NCBI GenBank assembly: GCA_009731375.1 | Contig: BJOX01000004.1 | Span: 1,754,031-1,805,688, forward strand | Origin: Paulinella micropora | Lineage: Eukaryota; Cercozoa; Imbricatea; Euglyphida | Direction: 5' to 3' | DNA: 51,658 nucleotides | In this document: piece after piece, positions 39,089 to 49,120 of the stretch | How positions within the stretch are numbered: the stretch's first letter is position 1 | How the letters are laid out: each line of letters opens with the position of its first letter | Position numbers and translations under genes: made by a program | The notes under the pieces: generated by a model | Database searches by the model: none | Told to the model about the DNA's origin: nothing | What the model saw: the letters and a program-made list of their open reading frames with translations, nothing else

Positions 39089-42075
39089 ATGCCACACGAA
39101 AAACCATTTTTCGCATACTATGGCAAAATTAAACGGGAACATAAGTTTTTGTTGAATGAAGGAGACGACACTGCATGGGCTGAAGGAATTCGTGAAGGTA
39201 TCCGTAATCAGGCCTATGAGATGCTTAGAACGGATAGATTATTGGATGCTTCAACAAAGAGGGGGAATACTATGGAAGATTTAAAAGACAGGATTAGTGC
39301 CTTGGACAATAAACAAGCAATTTATGCAANNNNNNNNNNATTATTTTACGATGAACTGAAAGCACACCTTCAAGACGATGGTGTTGATATGAAAGAATTT
39401 GAAAGAAAACACGGAACTGCCCCTATGAACGAACAAATGATTGAAATGCGAAAATTGGCAATGGCTACCGATAAATATGATATAATGCACATAGAAGACA
39501 ATATCCAGCAAATGAAGCGAGATATAGCGCAATTGGTGAAACAAGGATACAGAGAAGAAGAACTAAAACAATTAACTGATAAGGGCTTAACATATATGAA
39601 AAACAAAGGCAACAAAGACAAAACTCGTCCAATACGAAGAGAGGATAGAAAGCAAGCGGAGCAAGATTACAAAGAATGGAAAGAAAACCGAGAAGAGTGG
39701 GAGAGAAAACACCCAGACGATGCTTTAATAGAAGCACAGGTAGGCGACGAACACAAGATGCTTGTGCCACGAATAGGTGATGACCCCCGAAGTGTAGAAA
39801 GATTTGTTAATGCTATTATTAGAAGTATTCAAGAGATAATTATGAGCCCCAGACTTAATAGATTACTTAACCTTGCTACAGGTGTTGGGCGATATGGTGT
39901 GAGAAGGCTAGCGTGGGGGCAGATATTGAGATTAATTGCCAACAATCCACAACTACGTGCAATGAATGTTGGATTACTTGGAAGAAGAAGAGCAGATGCT
40001 CTCAATGCCCTTTTGCTAACACTAGCGAGAAATGAAGTGCCAGAGGGTTTGCCTCCGCCTAATCCTCGTTTAATCGCGAGCGGACAGCAAAGATTAGGTG
40101 ATTATGTATTAAGAGAATATGCGAGCAGATTAGCCACTGGAATAATGTCTTTAAATGCGTGGGGCGCATTTAAAACAGGCGTAGAGACTATGACGGTTCT
40201 CGGTCTTGGAAAAGCACTTGGAGAAATATATAGAACATGGTCTGCTCAACCAGATGCTCTCATTAAGTTGGAAGAAGAACGAATTCATACCGAAGGAAGT
40301 AATTATAATGGTGGGGGCACACGAGTGGAAAGCCGTCTTCAATTAGAAGATAGAACTCGCGGTAAGTTTCCTTACATTCTCCCAGCAGATGCTTTGGATT
40401 TAGTTGCTTTTGAACATGATTTATTGTATGCTACTGGTGATAAGAATGTCCAAGACTTTGCCGATAAACGATACTTTGAAAGAATTACCAATATGAGTGA
40501 TTATCTAACGAGTAATGGATTGGCTACGGCCGAAGTTGCCAAGAGTATTTTTGACAATTACAACTCAAGGTTTTCAAAAGCGGATATATCTAGAATGGCC
40601 TTAGAAGCACAGGGGAGGGCACGTGGCGGAGTATTTTTTTGGGATGCGATGAAGTTTTGGAAAACTATCAAAACCACTCCTCCAGATGCGAAGTATAATG
40701 GATTTATAGGCGATGTAGATAAAACATTAATGTCTATGATTGGTATTATGAAAAATGTGGGCAGTTTTGACAAGGATGCAACATTTAAAGTAAATAAAGC
40801 GGTAAATCCTGCTACATTTAATAAACAATATGCGGAACTCGTTGATGGTTTTAACAAAATGGTTAAATCACAAGAAAAAGCGGATGGTGTGAAAGGATAT
40901 TCTCTTATCGCACCAGCGAATGAAACTAAAATTAATAATTTTATAGAAAAAATAAATACAAAAGATATTCCACCAAGTATAGAAAAAGATATAAATCTTA
41001 GTGTTGAAGTCCCGATCGCATACTCAGACAATATGGTAGTAGCACCCAATTTTGATTTAATCGGACTGGGCAATAACTTAACTATACTTGATGATAAAGG
41101 TGCCCAAACGAGGCACTTAAAGGGATTTGTTAAATCGTTGAGAGAGAAAACTGGAAAGAAAATTAAACTTTCTAATTATGACGATCCAAAAGTTGGATGG
41201 GAAGAGGCCATTAAACAAGCACTAAATCAAGGTGCTAGTATATCAGATGTAGCAGAAGCGGATGATATTTTGGATAAGAGAATTTATNNNNNNNNNNAGT
41301 CAAGTTGAAAAAACTAATCCACCGCAAGCAACACCCGCACCACCGCAAACTATGCCACCGCAAACTATGCCACCGCAAGCAACACCCGCACCACCGCAAA
41401 CCATGCCACCGCAAACAACACAAGTACCACCAAATCCACAACCAGAGTATGAAGGAGGTGTTTATAAAAGTGGAACAAAACAGGGACTCCCATTCTGGGA
41501 GGAGAAAGTTAAAGATGAAAAACTTAAAGAAATGATGAAAGAATACAAAGTTTCAGATGACCCAGACCCAGCAACAACACCAAATCAAGCCATGGTTGAT
41601 AGCATGAGANNNNNNNNNNTATTGACCAATTGGTTGATAAGATTATGGGGAAATNNNNNNNNNNGGCACTTCGCAAACAAACCCACTTATTAAAGGCAAC
41701 GAACTAAGACGCGATCGTATGCTGGCAACTAAAAATGATTTTGAATTGTTAGATAACACAATCTACAACAACACAAACAACAATTTTATGCTTAATAGAT
41801 ACAATAGAGCAGTTATTCAACAACGAATGAGAGAGACACGAGAATTACCAAAAATGAAGCGCAAACTAACACGAAACTTCTCAGCGGAAATCCCGCGACA
41901 AGTTCAAACTCACCCAGAAAGAAAAGATTTTAAACCGCTCGTCAATCCTCCAAGTAATTATGCTTTTGGTAGTCCTTACTCTCCTTATTTCTATAATTAC
42001 GCTTCACCACCCCAACCCTTTGGTGCCGAATATGATAATTATAGATATAATCCAAACTATTTTCAAAACCCATAG
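39089..42075 (+). CDS. Large structural protein with phospholipase A2-like domain and PQ repeats, interrupted by four gaps
   Basis: The gene begins MPHEKPFFAYYGKIKREH and runs about 990 residues across gaps at 39330-39339, 41288-41297, 41610-41619 and 41655-41664, whose lengths are arbitrary. Its long middle part has a parvovirus-type PLA2 signature near nucleotides 40290-40480. There NYNGGGTRVESRL forms a calcium-binding-like loop, and FEHDLLYA has the catalytic His-Asp pair followed by an ADKRYFERI-type helix. Toward the C-terminus come APPQTMPPQ repeats (41320-41430) and a Tyr/Pro/Asn-rich end. The PLA2 would breach an endosomal or vacuolar membrane on entry. A Pro/Gln linker in a large virion protein is also seen in the protease protein of element A. 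Confidence 0.65.
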
Positions 42076-42103
42076 TATAGTATATCTTATAATATAAGAT
42101 TAG
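42076..42103. promoter_or_regulatory. Promoter with palindrome ATCTTATAATATAAGAT
   Basis: The 17-base palindrome at 42084-42100 is identical to the one at 24385-24401 in element A, and ends three bases before the ATPase start codon. Confidence 0.5.
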
Positions 42104-43005
42104 ATGCCTAAATCCATACGTAGAGGATTAATAGCAAACAAGTTGCCACGAAAAACACTTTTGAAGCAGAATCTGGAGAAAACCAATATAGAAAAAGCAC
42201 ACGAGGAATTTACTATTGACAGGCCAGTAATAACAGAGTCAGATAGCAAAAAACCGCCCAAATTTCACAATGACTTGGAAATACAACCAATTAAAACACA
42301 AAGAGATAGCGTTGAATTGCTCCCTATTCAAAAAGAAGGAATATTGCCAGCAATGGGAACTATGGTTATATGTGCGAGCACTGGCGGTGGTAAATCAGTT
42401 ATGATTTGTAATCTACTCGCCAAAAAGAATATGTTGAAAGGTTTTATGATAGAATAGTCGTATTTTGCTTAAGTCCATGCCCGATTTTGGAGGACACTCT
42501 CAAGTTAAAAAAAGAAGACATAATCAAAGAGGATAAGCCTGAGTTAATGAGAGAAATATTAACCAAACAAAAAGAACTGATTAAAACTAAAGGGTTTAAG
42601 AAGGCACCAAAAATACTATTGTTGTTGGATGATATCGCGCAGAGTAAAACTTTTCTCAAATCAGAAGTGCTTACTGAGTTGTTTTTCGCTTCAACACATG
42701 CTAAGGTGTCAGTCTGGGTGGCAACGCAGAGTTATACACAACTCCCGCGAAGAATAAAAATTAATTGTCATTGGATGATTATTTTTAATGGAGTAAGGAG
42801 AAGCGAACTTGACAGACTGGCAGATGAATATGAAAGTCCTTTTCTCACCAAAAAAGAATTTTACAATATGGTTAAATATGCTACGGCAGAACCTTATTCG
42901 TTTCTAGCAATTAATAATACTGCTAGTGATAGAACAACCCAGTTTAGAAAGAATTTCTCTACTATATTGCGATTAAATAAGGATAGAGATATGACAAACC
43001 TGTAA
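42104..43005 (+). CDS. Genome packaging ATPase of element B, split by one frameshift
   Basis: The first frame (42104-42457) ends shortly after Walker A ICASTGGGKSVM (K97). The second (reaching 43005) has Walker B ILLLLDDIAQSK and the WVATQSYTQLP sensor segment. A one-base shift near 42441 in a T-run joins them into about 300 residues. The family is the same A32/FtsK-HerA group as the element A enzyme, but the N-terminal 80 residues and the Walker A wording are different. It lies between the PLA2 protein and the capsid gene. Confidence 0.75.
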
Positions 43006-43045
43006 AAAATAAAATTAAATGTTTTTTTTCGCCATAATATATGTC

Positions 43046-43630
43046 ATGACGGAATCAACTAAATTATACAAAACTTGCTATCATCAGGCAATCGCACTTT
43101 GGCATAAACAAAACGCACAAGGAAAATTCGTAACCATTCGTAAGGGAACGCCCGAATACTTAGCAGTAAGAAAGATAGAAGCGGATATTAAGAGTGGTAA
43201 GATTAAGTGTCAATTAAAGCCAAAAGTAAGCAAAGTAAGTAATAAAAATGAACAACCTATTGCCAGCGGGCAACCAGACCAAGTGCCAGACGAAGCATTG
43301 AAAAGAAAGGCGCCAGACATAGCATCGGCAAATAATTCAACTCCCGAACCAAATGCCAAACCTGTTGAAATGTCTCCAGCACCTAGGGTTGAACAATCCT
43401 TACCCAAATCTGTTAATCCCACTCCTGTTGCTGCGCCGAAACAAACTACCACAACACCAGCAAGCAAGATAGAAGCAATAGAAGATGCTTCTAAGGAAAC
43501 TCCGCCACCAACTAAGGAGGTTGCCGACGTTGATGTAAATCAAGCCATAGCGGATTTAAAGAAAATGAAAGAAGAAAGAATTACACACAAAAATTTACAA
43601 ATTATGAAAACAATAATTAATGGTAATTGA
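43046..43630 (+). CDS. Lys-rich protein with short conserved-looking N-terminal helix module
   Basis: The start is taken at ATG 43046 (MTESTKLYKTCYHQAI), because upstream codons encode a hydrophobic stretch covering the TATA-like region. The first 60 residues form a helical basic module. The rest is low-complexity Pro/Ala/Thr/Lys. The 194-residue protein could be a DNA-binding or scaffold component by its position among morphogenesis genes. Family unknown. Confidence 0.45.
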   Translation: MTESTKLYKTCYHQAIALWHKQNAQGKFVTIRKGTPEYLAVRKIEADIKSGKIKCQLKPKVSKVSNKNEQPIASGQPDQVPDEALKRKAPDIASANNSTPEPNAKPVEMSPAPRVEQSLPKSVNPTPVAAPKQTTTTPASKIEAIEDASKETPPPTKEVADVDVNQAIADLKKMKEERITHKNLQIMKTIINGN

Positions 43631-43675
43631 TAAAATAATATATTATGCGGATATTTATATATTCGCATTTTTATA

Positions 43676-44073
43676 ATGATAAAAAACCTGAGTGCTTCAA
43701 CTCGTTTGCCGATTGGCTTTATTAACAAACTCAACGAAGGAAACCGACCCGCGAGTGATGGTTTTCAACTAAATCAGTTTGAATTATGGAGTAGTCATGG
43801 TGCTCCATTAGTTAATCAACCATTAACCGAATTTGGCGACCTTGTCTCACATGAGAAGAGCACCATTCAAAACACATTAACCGACATTTCTGATAGCAAA
43901 GAAAATGGGGATGTTGTTGATTTGGACACCGCTGTTAGCAGTTTGGCTTACTTGAAGAAGCGGTTCAAAATGCTGAGGCAAGAGAGTTTCAATTGACTTC
44001 ACCACAAGATGCGAGACTTGACAATATACAGAATTCAGTTGATATTATTAAACAATCCGTTTCAGGTGAATAA
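43676..44073 (+). CDS. Small protein of the capsid cluster, one frameshift
   Basis: The frame 43676-43996 gives 106 residues, but the last part has out-of-character basic residues. The alternative frame from about 43955 encodes a helical end (SPQDARLDNIQNSVDIIKQ) that stops at 44071-44073 and has codon usage like its neighbours. One base is probably missing near 43953-43960, so the protein would be about 132 residues with a C-terminal coiled coil. Immediately upstream of the major capsid gene. Confidence 0.5.
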
Positions 44074-44143
44074 ATAATTATTTTTAATTTCTATTATTAT
44101 TTTTTTAGTATAGTAGCACCACCTCACAAGCGCACACAAAAAA

Positions 44144-45580
44144 ATGGAAGGAAAGGATTCTAAAAATACTGAGGAGTTGATGACCCTCAACAACCTCAGA
44201 TATGAGTTGCCAGCAAATCTAGCACTCACTGAGCAGGGGAGTATCTTTAAGAAGAACTTTGCCGACCAGCAAACTTATACCAGTGCGTCGGGGACTGAAA
44301 TGATTTTTACATTACAGGCAAGCACTGATTTTGTCTATGGAAAGAATTGTTATTTAACATTTGATATTAAAGCAGATGGATTGGTAGCCACTGATGGAAA
44401 AGATAATGTTGCCTGTGCTATTGGTTTCCAGAACACTCCAGCAACTGCTATTTTTGAAAGATTTTTGTTGGAAAGCAAGGATGGTAGCGAACTTGAACGA
44501 ATTGAAGATTTGAACAAGATGGTGCGAAATATTCTCCCGTGGTATTATCCTTTTGATTATCGTCGGCAGGCACAGATGGCGGGACAACGAGAATCAGTCA
44601 GTGTTAATGTTAATGCTTCTGATGAGTCAGTTCTTGATTTTGCTGTCAATGTCCCCACTGCTGGTAGTGTTGCGACTGGCCAATACTTGAAAGTTTGTAT
44701 TCCTCTTCATTACTTTTCGGGAGTGTTTAATGAAGAAACTCTCATTCCTCCCTCTTTGGTTAGTGGTATGAGGCTTCGCTTGACATTCGCCCCACCTCAG
44801 GAAGCATTGACTATTATTGGAAGTGGTGATGGGAAAACTTCTTCTATTCCTGCTGGTTTTAATGGTTCCGCTTTGACTTTCACCATATCAAATCCAGTGG
44901 TTATGTTGGAGACATTCTCTCTTGCTCCTGCTGTCCAGAGAAATGTTATGGAGCAGATGGGAAGTAAGGATGGGCTCCCATACACTTATGAAACATATTA
45001 CAATCAAAAGGCAAATCCTGCCACATCTGATGATTTTAATCTTCAAATAAATAAGGCCGTTGCTCGCGCTCAGTGCTTGTATATCGTAACTCAAAATGTG
45101 CTCGCTGACGATGCTAATATTGATAACCTTGGAACTGCTCAAATGCCTTATAAGCAGTATCAGTGTCGTATTGGTGATTGGTATGCTCCACAGCAGAAGA
45201 TGGAACTTGGAGGAAGCACCGATACTCTGGCTGCCGTTCAACGAGGATGTGCGGAATTGTATATTAACAATCTTCAAGCGACTATGGGTATTCGCGATGC
45301 TTACATGTCTTCATCTGTTTCTCTTGAAAACTTTCGTAAGTATTATTCTACTGGGGATAAAACGGGACTTACATCTAACTCAGGATTTGCTACTATTATC
45401 CAGACACTCAACCAATCTCCACACATTGGAGCATCTGGTCTTGCGGTTAATAACTCGCGAACTGCTGAAGTTACTATTCGTTATGCGGCCGATTATAACG
45501 AAAATCGTGCCATCACCGCTTGGTTGAAATACGTCAAAGTTGCGTCTATCTACCCCAGTAGATGTGTCGTGAAACAATGA
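44144..45580 (+). CDS. Major capsid protein of element B, double jelly roll (PLV type)
   Basis: The intact 478-residue frame has the pattern of PLV capsid proteins: an N-terminal strand with 'GSIFKKNFADQQTYTSASGTEM', a 'VYGKNCYLTFDI' strand, 'SLVSGMRLRLTFAPP' in the middle and the 'NRAITAWLKYVKVASIYP' end. It forms the trimeric capsomer. It is so different from the element A capsid protein that the two must have separated long ago or come from different virus groups. A 70-base AT-rich leader precedes it. No breaks. Confidence 0.75.
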   Translation: MEGKDSKNTEELMTLNNLRYELPANLALTEQGSIFKKNFADQQTYTSASGTEMIFTLQASTDFVYGKNCYLTFDIKADGLVATDGKDNVACAIGFQNTPATAIFERFLLESKDGSELERIEDLNKMVRNILPWYYPFDYRRQAQMAGQRESVSVNVNASDESVLDFAVNVPTAGSVATGQYLKVCIPLHYFSGVFNEETLIPPSLVSGMRLRLTFAPPQEALTIIGSGDGKTSSIPAGFNGSALTFTISNPVVMLETFSLAPAVQRNVMEQMGSKDGLPYTYETYYNQKANPATSDDFNLQINKAVARAQCLYIVTQNVLADDANIDNLGTAQMPYKQYQCRIGDWYAPQQKMELGGSTDTLAAVQRGCAELYINNLQATMGIRDAYMSSSVSLENFRKYYSTGDKTGLTSNSGFATIIQTLNQSPHIGASGLAVNNSRTAEVTIRYAADYNENRAITAWLKYVKVASIYPSRCVVKQ

Positions 45581-45687
45581 TTAAATGTAAGCCTTATTTA
45601 TTTAAAATCTCTCTTAGTATGTGTAGTTTAAACAAAAAAGATAAAAATAACCATATAGACATATCGCAATATACAACATAATACAAT

Positions 45688-46371
45688 ATGCCACGGGTTG
45701 GAAATTGTCAAAATGGGAAAATCTATGCTATTAGGTCTCACCAAACAGATGAAATTTACATAGGAAGCACCACACAGGAATTGTCTGCTCGTATGTCGGA
45801 TCATCGCCATAATTTTAAACTCTGGGAAAAGGACGAAAAAAAATATAAATATACTTCCAGTTTTGAAATAATCAAACACGAAGACGCTTATATTGAACTT
45901 TTGGAACACTACCCATGCGAGACTTCCGATCAACTTAATAAAAGAGAAGGCGAATATATAAGGGAACACAAATGTGTAAATAAAAGAATATCTGGCAGGA
46001 GTGTGAATGAATGGCATAAAGACAATGCTGAATATGTAAAGCAACACAAACGAGAATATAACGAACGAAACAAAGAACATCTGGCCAAAAAGAAAAAAGA
46101 ATATCGCGAGAAGCACATTGAATATTTTCAACAAATCGCTAAAGAATATAGAACCGATAATAAAGCCAAAATAGCAGAAAGAGATAGATTATATCGTGAA
46201 AAAAACAAGGAATATCTAAACCAATTATCACGAGAAAGAGGGTCTGTTAGAGTGCAATGTGAATGTGGTGATTTTTCAAGAAAGGATAGTATTTCTAAAC
46301 ATAGAAAAACCAAAACTCACAAAAGAAACATGGAGGCACTTCCAATTGGTCTATTCGTATTTGGCCTATAA
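45688..46371 (+). CDS. GIY-YIG endonuclease with zinc finger (intact)
   Basis: The 227-residue protein opens MPRVGNCQNGKIYAIRSH and shows QTDEIYIGSTT, R35 and a metal-binding Glu in KREGEYIRE. The nuclease domain is closely related to that at 15829-16508. The basic repeat tail is followed by a zinc finger (C-x-C...H-x5-H, CECGDFSRKDSISKHRKTKTH) and the ending PIGLFVFGL. It lies between capsid and penton candidate, a common site for homing nucleases. The zinc finger presumably fixes DNA specificity. Confidence 0.85.
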   Translation: MPRVGNCQNGKIYAIRSHQTDEIYIGSTTQELSARMSDHRHNFKLWEKDEKKYKYTSSFEIIKHEDAYIELLEHYPCETSDQLNKREGEYIREHKCVNKRISGRSVNEWHKDNAEYVKQHKREYNERNKEHLAKKKKEYREKHIEYFQQIAKEYRTDNKAKIAERDRLYREKNKEYLNQLSRERGSVRVQCECGDFSRKDSISKHRKTKTHKRNMEALPIGLFVFGL

Positions 46372-46412
46372 ATTTAATTTAATTAGAATAATATTTTTTG
46401 CTATATATAGCA

Positions 46413-47210
46413 ATGTCATTTACGATCTCTAACTTAGAAGACGAAAAGCGCACCCGCAAAAATTTCCTCCTTCGCGTCTCCTCAAGCGATAAAACAGAAT
46501 CCAAATCCGCTTCTACTCACAATGGCCGTTTCGTCGTTGATTTACCAGCAACTGGTCGTAATATTGATATAATCAGTGCTTATGTCGTTAAAAGTATCTC
46601 TATTCCAAATGTTTTCCCAAACATACCGAGTTATGCCAACACTCTCACATTGATTAAAACAACTGGATCGGCTACAAAAACGGCAATCGTAACAGCAAAT
46701 CAATACACCATTGATACATTTATTACCGCTCTTCAAACTGCGATTAATTCAGCAATTACCCCTAACTCCGTAGTTATAACTTTGAACTCCGTTAATAAAT
46801 TGAATTTCGCTTTCACTGGTGATACGTATGCTTTTGATTACGATAATAGCACGATTAGCGATAAGATAGGACTAACTGCCGATATTTCTGCGGCGGCGAG
46901 TGCCACGATGCAGTCTATAGTCAATCTAATCGGTGAAACGGCCGTTTATGTCCATAGCCGTGCTTGGAATCAGTCTGGTTTAGTTGAAGCAAATGGTAAT
47001 TTCTCCGTGGTCGGTAAATGTAATCTAGATAAACCATATGGAGTCCAGTGCTACTTTGAGAGTTCTAATGATGTTGCCGATTATGTGCCATTTAATACGA
47101 CGAAAAGTTTAAGGTCTATTGATATTGTAATTAGAAATGCGGGCGGTGAAGTGCTTGAATGTCCTGTCAATTTTGAAGTTAGTATTCTTCTCAAGGTGTA
47201 TCATGCTTAA
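46413..47210 (+). CDS. Candidate penton / minor capsid protein of element B
   Basis: The start is placed at ATG 46413 (MSFTISNLEDEK), after gctatatatagc; a farther ATG lies within the TATA region. The 265-residue protein contains a 'VKSISIPNVFPNIP' strand and 'ANQYTIDTFITALQTAI', the same succession as in the element A candidate at 10987-11791. It ends with a strand typical of single-jelly-roll minor capsid proteins. It follows the capsid and nuclease genes on the same strand. No breaks. Confidence 0.6.
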   Translation: MSFTISNLEDEKRTRKNFLLRVSSSDKTESKSASTHNGRFVVDLPATGRNIDIISAYVVKSISIPNVFPNIPSYANTLTLIKTTGSATKTAIVTANQYTIDTFITALQTAINSAITPNSVVITLNSVNKLNFAFTGDTYAFDYDNSTISDKIGLTADISAAASATMQSIVNLIGETAVYVHSRAWNQSGLVEANGNFSVVGKCNLDKPYGVQCYFESSNDVADYVPFNTTKSLRSIDIVIRNAGGEVLECPVNFEVSILLKVYHA

Positions 47211-47240
47211 TCCTATCGGTTTATTTACATTTGGACTATA
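47211..47240 (+). pseudogene. Relic of a GIY-YIG gene 3' end
   Basis: Directly after the penton candidate's stop, in another frame, the bases encode PIGLFTFGL followed by TAA. This equals the C-terminus of the nuclease gene at 45688-46371 (PIGLFVFGL) and resembles that at 15829-16508 (IGLSAFGL). It is too short to function and looks like the footprint of an excised or recombined nuclease gene. Confidence 0.5.
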
Positions 47241-47256
47241 ATTTATCTTATTATAT

Positions 47257-47484
47257 ATGAAATTTTTGGACAATATAGATAAATTGTTTAAGTTGATAAC
47301 GGCTGTCAACGAGTGCCGTTTGAAACAAAAAAAAGATATAATCCCGTGCGGGACTAATATGGATCAGTTTTATCGGTATTTAAGGAAATACCATGCACCA
47401 ATTGTTGAGGAAATGACAAAAAAAACAAATATTAACAATCTAGCAGTAGAGATAGAAAAAAAATTTGAAAGCCTGTATTTTTGA
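47257..47484 (+). CDS. Small unidentified helical protein
   Basis: The 75-residue product is mainly helical, with two cysteines and a charged C-terminus. A TATA-like cttattatatatg overlaps the start codon. It runs convergent to the fibre gene, 20 bases apart. No family recognised. Confidence 0.45.
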   Translation: MKFLDNIDKLFKLITAVNECRLKQKKDIIPCGTNMDQFYRYLRKYHAPIVEEMTKKTNINNLAVEIEKKFESLYF

Positions 47485-47504
47485 AAGTGTGTATTTTTTT
47501 TTGT

Positions 47505-48795
47505 TTAAATTTGGTCTTCAATCCAGTTCAATGAAGCGTAAATGCTCGCCGTTCCAGCGCTCGTTAATTGTGCGGATATGGTAAATGTTTTGCTTGTTCC
47601 TATCTTGATATTATATTGAGACAAATCAATGTATATGGACAAACCAGCAGACAACACATATGTAAATATCACACTTCCACCCGTTCTTGTTGTCCCCGCC
47701 GTATCTACTTCGGCTAATGATGTGTTTGTATCGTAATTGCTGTATGCTGGTGTGCCTCCTAATGTGGTATTAAGAATAATTCTCACAATACATGTTTTAG
47801 TATCCGAATTGCTAATACATAAATTCTCAAAGTAAATTATGTTATAATTCGTTTTGCTGTTGAATGTGGCGCGGTTTCTAATGGTAAATANNNNNNNNNN
47901 AAAAATTCGTTTTGCTGTTGAATGTGGCGCGGTTTCTAATAGTAAATATGGCATTTTCAGTGGCTCCTATAGTTTTGACATTGTCATACGAATTGGTTAT
48001 AGCAATAGTGCGGTCAATAGTCCCCTCAACTGCCAAAAACATACTCGCCGTTTTCATTACAACGGATTGAAGGCTTGACGAATACGCCTTCGCGTAAATA
48101 GCAAACGCCGCCTGATCCAATGATGGAGTAGTAGCAGTGCTCGCGTATTTAATCGCATGAATTACTTCCATTCGTCCAGTTCGCGGGTTTTCAATTTTAA
48201 ATGTAATTTGACCGCTACCCAGATATTGGACGACTATTTCAAACACATTCAATTTAGTAAAATCAATCGTGGGGAAGTTTCCCGTATTATCACATTTATC
48301 AACATTCCATGCATACTGACTAACCACATTTTCTACGCTTCCCGCCGTTCTCACAACTGACATTCCCGAGTTTGATTGTCTAAAACGTAAATTGTCTGCT
48401 GGTGTGCCTATGCCAATGTCGCAATTGAAAGTAGTCGCGGCGGTAGATGTTGGGAACAATGCGGAAAATCTAGCAACCAAGCCCATGCCACTTCTATATT
48501 TTGCTCTCTCTATAGTCGTAATCTGTGCGGTTGAATTACCTGAGGCCGATGTGGTCAAAACCGCCATTGAATTAGCAGTTGATACCACCCCGCCGTTTGT
48601 TTCTGTTTTGTCAAAGAACCGCGTATTGATACCATATGTAAATACATTTTGCAATACTGGCGATAAAGTGGCCGTTCGCAATTCTCCGAAGGCCGTTGTA
48701 GGTAAAGCATCTTTAATATTATCTATTGATAAAGAAGATGATGACGATGTAGATGATGATGATGTCGTATTCGTGCTTTGACCAAACAAATTCAT
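47505..48795 (-). CDS. Fibre or knob-type structural protein of element B, with spurious gap
   Basis: The frame starting at 48795 (MNLFGQS) runs 305 residues to a 10-N gap (47891-47900) and continues to 47505. Bases on both sides of the gap (47849-47890 and 47906-47948) are almost identical, so the gap is an unmerged overlap and the true protein is about 400 residues. It contains 'KYRSGMGLVARFSALFP' and 'FEIVVQYLGSGQITFKIENPRTG', parallel to the 405-residue protein of element A (8060-9309). Beta-rich, virion surface role inferred. The Ser-rich stretch after the N-terminal motif is probably a flexible linker. Confidence 0.65.
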
Positions 48796-48844
48796 TTTTA
48801 TTATATATCATAATATAAAAAGGTTTTTATATTTTATATAAATC
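48796..48844. promoter_or_regulatory. Divergent AT-rich promoter
   Basis: The 49 bases hold attatatatcataatat on one side and tttatattttatataaat on the other, a TATA-like element for each direction. Confidence 0.4.
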
Positions 48845-49120
48845 ATGTCAATAATAATACGCGAATTGCCCGCGGATATCGTTGGCCACATAAGAACATT
48901 TGTTTATGCAGAAATGCCCCTGCCGAAATATACAGAAGAATTTTGCAATATATGTGGCTTGTCTCGCACATTCCGATCGCATCCTCCGATTATAGCAGGC
49001 AATTTCTATGGTGTGGATAGTATTGAGTTTTTCACAATCTGCTCCATTAAATGCTACAGGCGAGAGTCTAATCTTAGAGTAAAATATGGAGAGCCCCCAT
49101 TGATCGTGGTTAAGTATTAG
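48845..49120 (+). CDS. Small zinc-binding protein with F-box-like start
   Basis: The 91-residue protein starts 'MSIIIRELPADIVGHIRTFVY', an F-box-like LP.D....I, then CNICG and a later CSIKC. The two Cys pairs would bind one zinc, as in TRASH/MYM-type fingers. A homologue with the same order is at 50464-50706. Its 3' end overlaps the recombinase gene by eleven bases. An adaptor or nucleic-acid-binding role is possible but not shown. Confidence 0.6.
   Translation: MSIIIRELPADIVGHIRTFVYAEMPLPKYTEEFCNICGLSRTFRSHPPIIAGNFYGVDSIEFFTICSIKCYRRESNLRVKYGEPPLIVVKY

Noticed and set aside
45628-46134. Phe-rich 168-residue membrane-like protein on the minus strand
   Set aside because: It is antisense to the intact GIY-YIG gene and its hydrophobicity mirrors Lys/Glu codons of that gene.
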